Below the pieces are notes generated by a model. That model had not been told where the DNA came from, searched no databases, and saw nothing but the letters and a program-made list of their open reading frames with translations. Below are positions 6,316 to 10,286 of a stretch of DNA of 10,286 bases, in pieces. The stretch's first letter is position 1, and the number at the start of each line of letters is the position of its first letter. The stretch covers positions 1-10,286 of the forward strand of contig CAMCTH010000115.1 in the NCBI GenBank assembly GCA_945877965.1, written 5' to 3'. A program made the translations under genes and the position numbers. The stretch comes from Planctomicrobium piriforme. GTDB taxonomy: Bacteria; Planctomycetota; Planctomycetia; Pirellulales; PNKZ01.

Positions 6316-7560
6316 CTACTTCGTTCCAATGCAAACGACATGCTTCGTCGTGCGCAGGAACATTCGCCTCTGTGAAATGGCGGGAGAAGAATAAACGTCT
6401 TCGCCGAGTTCGTTGCAGGCCAGTTCACGATACTCGTCGGCCGCAGCATCGAGCACTAAGGTACTGCCGGATTCGTTGGTGAAGAACAGCTTACCGTCGG
6501 CCGCCACGGGCGAGGCGGTGAATTTGCCGGTCAGCCGTTTGCGCCACAACAGCTTGCCGTCGGACGTCGACAAGCACGAGGCGATTCCCTTGTCGTCAAC
6601 CAAGTAGTACCGCTCGCCGACGACGATTGGCGAAGGAACGAAAGAGGTGCCACGGTCGTTGCGCCAAACGACGTGCGTCTCGGTCACGTCGCCGCTCCCA
6701 CCCGGCTTCACAGCCAAGTGAGCGCCGTTCGGACCGCTGACGACGAACACCAGCCCGGCTCCCAAGACCGGCGTGGGAACACACTCACGCACGAGCCCGC
6801 GCACGGTCCAAAGCCGTTGGCCCGTTACGGGGTTGTACCCATCGAGCTTCTCCGAACCGCTTAGGACGAGTTCGAACCGATCGTCCACCTGAGTCAACTG
6901 CGGCGAGGACCACGATAGCCACGCCTCCGGCCGATCTGATTTCCAGCGATTCGCGCCGGTATTGCCGTCGATTGCGATGACGTAAGATGCGCCGTAGTGA
7001 TCGCATTGGAGGATTACCGTATCTTGAAACAACAGCGGCGAACTTGCCGCAGCAAAGCGGTTTTCAAACGGTCCGTACTCGTCGGCCAGCGCCCGCTGCC
7101 AGAGCAAGCCTCCGTCGAGATCGAAGCAGAAGACGTCACCCGTTCCGAAGAAGACCCAGAGCCGCTCGCCGTCGGTGAGCGGAGACGGACTGGCTAGACC
7201 GCTCTTCGGGTAATAGAAGACAGTCGGTGCAGTGCCCCACAGTCGTTGGTGCCAACGAATGCGGCCGGAGTCGCGATCGAGGCACAAGACGTGCAATTCG
7301 CTCTGATCACGTCCTTCAGCGGCCGTGATGAAGACGCGATCTTGCCACACCACCGGATTCGAAATCCCGGTACCGGGAAGGGACGTCTTCCACAACACGT
7401 TCCCGGTCGAGGACCAGGTCGTCGGCACGCCCGTATCGGTCGTCACGCCGGTTCGCTGGGGACCGCGCCAGCCGGGCCAGTTCTCCGCCTGCACGTAAGT
7501 CGCCGTCGCAATCACCAGCGACAACATCAGACAAGATTGCAATTTGATCGAGGACGACAT
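6316..7560 (-). CDS. Secreted PQQ-like beta-propeller repeat protein (414 aa)
   Basis: An exported eight-bladed-type beta-propeller of the PQQ-binding-like repeat superfamily. Such proteins are very common in planctomycetes and most have no known activity. Residues 1-25 form a Sec signal peptide (LMLSLVIATATYVQA, cleavage probably before ENWPGWRGP). The mature N-terminus NWPGWRGPQRTG and the phrase WKTSLPGTGISNPVVW are typical of the group. Repeated G-x-x-x-W strands mark the blades: GNVLWKTSL (53), GRIRWHQRL (99), GGLLWQRAL (150), GANRWKSD (202), GQRLWTVRG (247) and GKLLWRKRL (335). No cytochrome haem motif (CxxCH) or clear PQQ-dehydrogenase active-site signature is present, so a structural or binding role is as likely as catalysis. 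An upstream in-frame ATG at 7662 would place 34 arginine-rich residues before the signal peptide and run into the previous gene; ATG at 7560, preceded by GAG at 6 nt, is preferred. Confidence 0.88.
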   Translation of the reverse strand: MSSSIKLQSCLMLSLVIATATYVQAENWPGWRGPQRTGVTTDTGVPTTWSSTGNVLWKTSLPGTGISNPVVWQDRVFITAAEGRDQSELHVLCLDRDSGRIRWHQRLWGTAPTVFYYPKSGLASPSPLTDGERLWVFFGTGDVFCFDLDGGLLWQRALADEYGPFENRFAAASSPLLFQDTVILQCDHYGASYVIAIDGNTGANRWKSDRPEAWLSWSSPQLTQVDDRFELVLSGSEKLDGYNPVTGQRLWTVRGLVRECVPTPVLGAGLVFVVSGPNGAHLAVKPGGSGDVTETHVVWRNDRGTSFVPSPIVVGERYYLVDDKGIASCLSTSDGKLLWRKRLTGKFTASPVAADGKLFFTNESGSTLVLDAAADEYRELACNELGEDVYSSPAISQRRMFLRTTKHVVCIGTK

Positions 7561-7594
7561 TTTGAACTCGGTGAGTGAACCGCGGTGACAGAAT

Positions 7595-8794
7595 CTATTG
7601 GGCACGTTCGTCGTCCGGATTGGGCGAGATGGGACGGAACACGATCCCGCGACCTTCTGCATTGCAGAGTCGTAATTGCAACGACCAAGGATTGGGCACC
7701 TCGGGGTCGCGATGCTGCGGGCCCTGGCAGATCTTCACCAAGAACGTGTTTTTTCCCGCCGAGAGCGTTATCGGCGTGATGAAGCGATCGAAGCGCGTGC
7801 CGTTAAGCCATTGTTCGCGACCGAAGACTTTGCGGCCGTTGAGCCAAATCGTGCAGTTGTCGTCGGCACCGCAACGTACCTGGACCGATTGCGCTTGCGG
7901 CACTTCAATCTCGGCATAGGCATACGCCACCGCTTCACGCGTCGTCGCTACGGCATCGATCAAATTCAATTGTCCCAGCTTGTCGCTTGCGTGATGCCGA
8001 ATCCAGCCGATCGACTTGCCGTCTTTTCCCGAATGCGTCGCTGCTAAATCGACGCGTTGTTCCGGTTCAAATACTAGCGCGAAGCCGGTTTTTTCTGGCG
8101 CCTCAAAGGGCCCGACCAGCCACCAATCCACCACCAACCCGAGATGCTTCACCGCATCGACCGATTCGCCGAGCGTCTTCAGTTTCGCAGCCGCTTGCGA
8201 GACCTGGTTGCCGTCGCGAGCATATTCGAAAGCCTTGCGAAACTCACTCTTTGCCAACACCGTGTTTTTGTCGCGGAGCGCTTGTTCGCCGGCCGCCAGA
8301 GCATGGGCGACCGCTTCGTAACCAAACTCAGGATCGCCGAGTCGGTCGGCAATCCAAGTCGCCGTAAAGCCGGGCTCGTTTCGTTCGATCAGAGCCAAGG
8401 CTAGGCATCGGGGCCGACTGGTGCGCCGCGCATCGCGGGCGTACTCCAGCAAAAACGCTCGCGTTTGTTGGATTGATTCTTGAGCCGATTCGCGACTCAC
8501 AATCTCCTCGAACAGGGTTCGATACCAATTGACCGCAACGACATTGCGCGTGTCCATAGCAACGAGCAACGCAGGAAGAATCTCGGGGCCGCGGCGAGCC
8601 AAGGCATCGCGCGCGATTCGTGCCTCGCTCGATCCGGCTCCGAGCGGTCCCACGCGGGCAATCACCGCAAGTTGCTCTGCAACGGCAGGATCGTCGGTCG
8701 ACGAAGGCTTATCTGCGGCGTGCACCGCGGACACGACGGTCAACAAGATCGCCCATGAACGGAAAAACGTCCGTAGTTCGTCAGATCGCTTCAT
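7595..8794 (-). CDS. Secreted protein with helical-repeat and lectin-like C-terminal domains (399 aa)
   Basis: I do not recognise a named function. The first 27 residues are a signal peptide (charged MKRSDELR, then FFRSWAILLTVVSAVHAA). Residues 35-210 are alpha-helical with HEAT-like pairs, for example ARDALARRGPEILPALLVAM (61-80), with a helical KAFEYAR segment near 187-193. Residues 222-395 look like the beta-sandwich found at the end of many planctomycete exported proteins: DWWLVGPFEAPEKTGF (223-238), AYAYAEIEVPQAQSVQVRCG (290-309), DDNCTIWLNGRKVF (311-324) and LSAGKNTFLVKICQG (344-358). That WLNG-type module resembles galactose-binding/PA14-like carbohydrate-binding domains. No catalytic residues could be assigned. 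GGAG lies 7 nt before the ATG. It sits 32 bp after a carrier gene and 34 bp before the PQQ-propeller gene, suggesting a periplasmic or surface partner for capturing or processing the operon's substrate. Confidence 0.85.
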   Translation of the reverse strand: MKRSDELRTFFRSWAILLTVVSAVHAADKPSSTDDPAVAEQLAVIARVGPLGAGSSEARIARDALARRGPEILPALLVAMDTRNVVAVNWYRTLFEEIVSRESAQESIQQTRAFLLEYARDARRTSRPRCLALALIERNEPGFTATWIADRLGDPEFGYEAVAHALAAGEQALRDKNTVLAKSEFRKAFEYARDGNQVSQAAAKLKTLGESVDAVKHLGLVVDWWLVGPFEAPEKTGFALVFEPEQRVDLAATHSGKDGKSIGWIRHHASDKLGQLNLIDAVATTREAVAYAYAEIEVPQAQSVQVRCGADDNCTIWLNGRKVFGREQWLNGTRFDRFITPITLSAGKNTFLVKICQGPQHRDPEVPNPWSLQLRLCNAEGRGIVFRPISPNPDDERAQ

Positions 8795-8801
8795 TCAACT
8801 A

Positions 8802-8805
8802 CTCC
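8802..8805 (-). promoter_or_regulatory. Ribosome binding site of the helical-repeat/lectin-like gene
   Basis: GGAG on the minus strand, 7 nt before ATG at 8794, lies within the 32-bp gap after the upstream carrier gene. It shows independent translation initiation inside the operon. Confidence 0.6.
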
Positions 8806-8826
8806 GCGTTCACCGGATGACTTGAC

Positions 8827-10164
8827 TCACTCGCGCCGTTCATTCGCTTCCGTCGGTTCGAACAATGGAATCGTACAGTTGATCGCCAACCATGAAAGGG
8901 CGCACAACACATAAGTCACGCCAACGGTCACGAAGACGGAATACCAACCGAATTCTTTCGCCAAGTAGCCGAACAAGGCCGGGGCTCCGACCAAGGCGAC
9001 GCCTGCGACGGCATTGTTGAGTGCAAACACCGTGGCCGTCGCGCGGCCGCCGATGTCAGTCACCACGCCCCATGTAGTCGCCAGGCTCCAGTCACCGAAT
9101 AGTTTGACGAAGAACAAGAACGTGCAGAAGACGTAGGGGCGGTCGTACCACGCCAGTGCCGTGAACAGCAGCAGGGCCGCCATGCCTTTGCCGGCCATCG
9201 CCACGCCGCTGCGCGACCAGCGCCGATTGCCCGTCCGTCGAATGAACCAATCGTTCAGGAGGCCGCCGATGACACCGGCCGCGGCGCCCCCAAATAGCGG
9301 CAGTGCCGAATAGGCGCCGCGCTCCGTATCGCCCAAGCCGTGTACCTGCCAGAGGAACAGCGGAATCCAATTCGAGTAGATGTTATCGGCAAACGTACTG
9401 AGGATCATTTGTACGTTCACAGCGAGGAGGTTTACCAAGCCGCGCGACGTGAGACCGGCGAGCAATTGACGGACCGTCATTCGCGATGCCGCAACTGCCG
9501 CGACATTCGGCACGGTTGCATCGTCGCCGGCGATGAGCCGTGCTTCAGCTTCGTTGACCCGAGGGTGTTCTTGGGGGGTATTGCGAAACAACACGAAGAA
9601 CGCCGCGGCATGCGCCAAGCCGAGCCCTGCGAAGAGATAAACGGCCGTCCGCCACGGCAAATCGAACAAACCCAACAGCAGCGAGCCGAACAACAAGTTT
9701 GCCGACATACCGCCGATCCGTCCGGCCGTGACGGCAACAAAGCCTTGCAGTGTCGTCCGCACGGCTGGGGCGAACCACTGTCGCGAAATCCGATTGAGGG
9801 CTGCGAACACCGCCGACTGGCCGGCCCCCAGCAGACCACGGGCATACCAAAGTTGCGTCGTCGTCGTCGCCCAAGCGTGCATTCCCAAACCGATCGACCA
9901 GACGACGATCATCCCCGTAAGCACGAGATGAACGCCCAGCGTGTCGGCCGCAACGCCCAACGGCACCTGGCACACCGTGTAGCACAACGAAAAGCCGCTA
10001 TCGAGCAAGCCGAGATCGTCGCTTCCCAGGTGCCACTCTTCGGCGATCTGCGGCTTAATCAGGGCAAACGTATAGCGATGCAGATACAACAACCACGACG
10101 TGCCGCAGGCCAAAGCGAAAATTCGCGTGCGGACGTTCGTCGGTCGTTCGGTGCCGGATTGCAT
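8827..10164 (-). CDS. Second MFS transporter, ACS-related (445 aa)
   Basis: An inner-membrane carrier of the major facilitator superfamily with 12 predicted hydrophobic segments, paralogous to the carrier encoded at 4948-6285. The two have exactly the same length, and their central-loop signatures (FRNTPQEHPRVN here, residues 193-204) fall at the same residue numbers. Other features are YLHRYTF (H29, R30) after helix 1, RGLLGAGQSAVFAALN (109-124) in helix 4 and RQWFAP (128-133). The helix 2-3 loop reads PLGVAADTLGVH (68-79). It keeps one aspartate (D74) but lacks the arginines of the usual D-R-x-G-x-R motif, which is intact in the paralogue. This may mean altered gating, a sensor-like role, or simple divergence. 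ATG at 10164 is accepted although only weak purine-rich sequence precedes it. It lies 30 bp after the end of the partial gene at the window edge. Confidence 0.9.
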   Translation of the reverse strand: MQSGTERPTNVRTRIFALACGTSWLLYLHRYTFALIKPQIAEEWHLGSDDLGLLDSGFSLCYTVCQVPLGVAADTLGVHLVLTGMIVVWSIGLGMHAWATTTTQLWYARGLLGAGQSAVFAALNRISRQWFAPAVRTTLQGFVAVTAGRIGGMSANLLFGSLLLGLFDLPWRTAVYLFAGLGLAHAAAFFVLFRNTPQEHPRVNEAEARLIAGDDATVPNVAAVAASRMTVRQLLAGLTSRGLVNLLAVNVQMILSTFADNIYSNWIPLFLWQVHGLGDTERGAYSALPLFGGAAAGVIGGLLNDWFIRRTGNRRWSRSGVAMAGKGMAALLLFTALAWYDRPYVFCTFLFFVKLFGDWSLATTWGVVTDIGGRATATVFALNNAVAGVALVGAPALFGYLAKEFGWYSVFVTVGVTYVLCALSWLAINCTIPLFEPTEANERRE

Positions 10165-10194
10165 TCCGTGACCCGTGGGTGCGTGGCGCGTCGG

Positions 10195-10286
10195 CTACTT
10201 CTTGCCGCCGGTGAGAATCTCGCGGACCCTGCGGCAGGCGAATTCAATCTCGTCGTCGGTCAATTCGATGGCATCGAGATGGATGT
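10195..10286 (-). CDS. C-terminal end of an unidentified protein (partial)
   Basis: The last 30 codons of a gene entering from the right edge are visible: IHLDAIELTDDEIEFACRRV, then REILTGGKK and a TAG stop. The other two minus-strand frames hit stop codons within this stretch. A closing amphipathic helix introduced by E-L-T-D-D-E-I resembles the end of fold-type-I PLP aminotransferases such as the DegT/DnrJ/EryC1 family, whose tails often contain LTDEEI followed by a helix. Thirty residues are too few to assign a family. The 30-bp gap to the following carrier gene places it in the same operon. Confidence 0.6.
   Translation of the reverse strand, partial: IHLDAIELTDDEIEFACRRVREILTGGKK

Larger units (their letters stand above)
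3419..10286 (-). other. Six-gene co-directional operon
   Basis: Six minus-strand genes follow one another with gaps of 30, 32, 34 and 30 bp and then a 4-base overlap, with no internal promoter or terminator recognised. In transcription order: partial gene, MFS carrier, helical-repeat/lectin-like secreted protein, PQQ-like propeller, MFS carrier, M81 peptidase. The promoter must lie beyond the right edge. The operon ends 13 bp from the convergent plus-strand gene; those 13 bases, and the bases just inside each gene end, show no hairpin with a T-run. Confidence 0.7.

Noticed and set aside
7561..7662. N-terminal extension of the PQQ-propeller protein to ATG at 7662
   Set aside because: It would overlap the previous gene by about 68 bases and put an arginine-rich segment ahead of a clean signal peptide.
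1..10286. Defence system, CRISPR array, prophage or transposon
   Set aside because: No regularly spaced repeats, cas, nuclease, integrase or transposase-like protein was found on either strand; the only repeat noted is the single inverted pair at 149-262.

Overview
The window looks like chromosomal DNA of a planctomycete (Pirellulales-like; the order is a guess). The support is GC-rich DNA and a gene set typical of that phylum: a Tat-exported DUF1501 protein, a secreted PQQ-like beta-propeller beginning with the usual NWPGWRGP sequence, an N,N-dimethylformamidase-large-subunit-like protein, an M81/MlrC peptidase, and ACS-type MFS carriers with the central F-R-(D/N)-x-P-x-E-H-P-x-V-N loop. No rRNA, tRNA, CRISPR array, prophage or insertion sequence is visible.

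Left part (1-1800). Positions 1-240, minus strand, hold what reads as a 5'-truncated, frameshifted remnant of a planctomycete beta-propeller (glycoside-hydrolase-like) protein. Removing one base within an FYYGG-type motif explains the frame change. Next is a DUF1501 gene on the minus strand (269-1606), without the DUF1549/DUF1553 cytochrome partner that usually accompanies it. A 197-bp spacer separates it from a divergent plus-strand gene.

Middle (1804-3405, plus strand). This gene encodes a cytosolic 533-aa protein with the dimethylformamidase large-subunit fold and an added N-terminal beta-sandwich. It starts at GTG behind a strong ribosome binding site. It ends 13 bp from the convergent M81 gene.

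Right part (3419-10286, all minus strand). Six genes form one apparent operon. In transcription order they are: the C-terminus of an unidentified protein cut by the window edge, an MFS carrier, a secreted helical-repeat plus lectin-like-domain protein, a secreted PQQ-like beta-propeller, a second MFS carrier of exactly the same length, and an M81/MlrC metallopeptidase. The first four junctions are 30-34 bp. The last is a 4-base GTGA overlap, suggesting translational coupling of the second carrier to the peptidase. The layout suggests uptake of a small organic acid, sugar acid or amide by two related carriers, two exported proteins acting outside the cytoplasm, and a cytosolic metallohydrolase acting on the imported compound. 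The substrate cannot be read from the sequence. The nearby dimethylformamidase-like gene would be a second C-N hydrolase, but it is on the other strand and its link to the operon is only by position.
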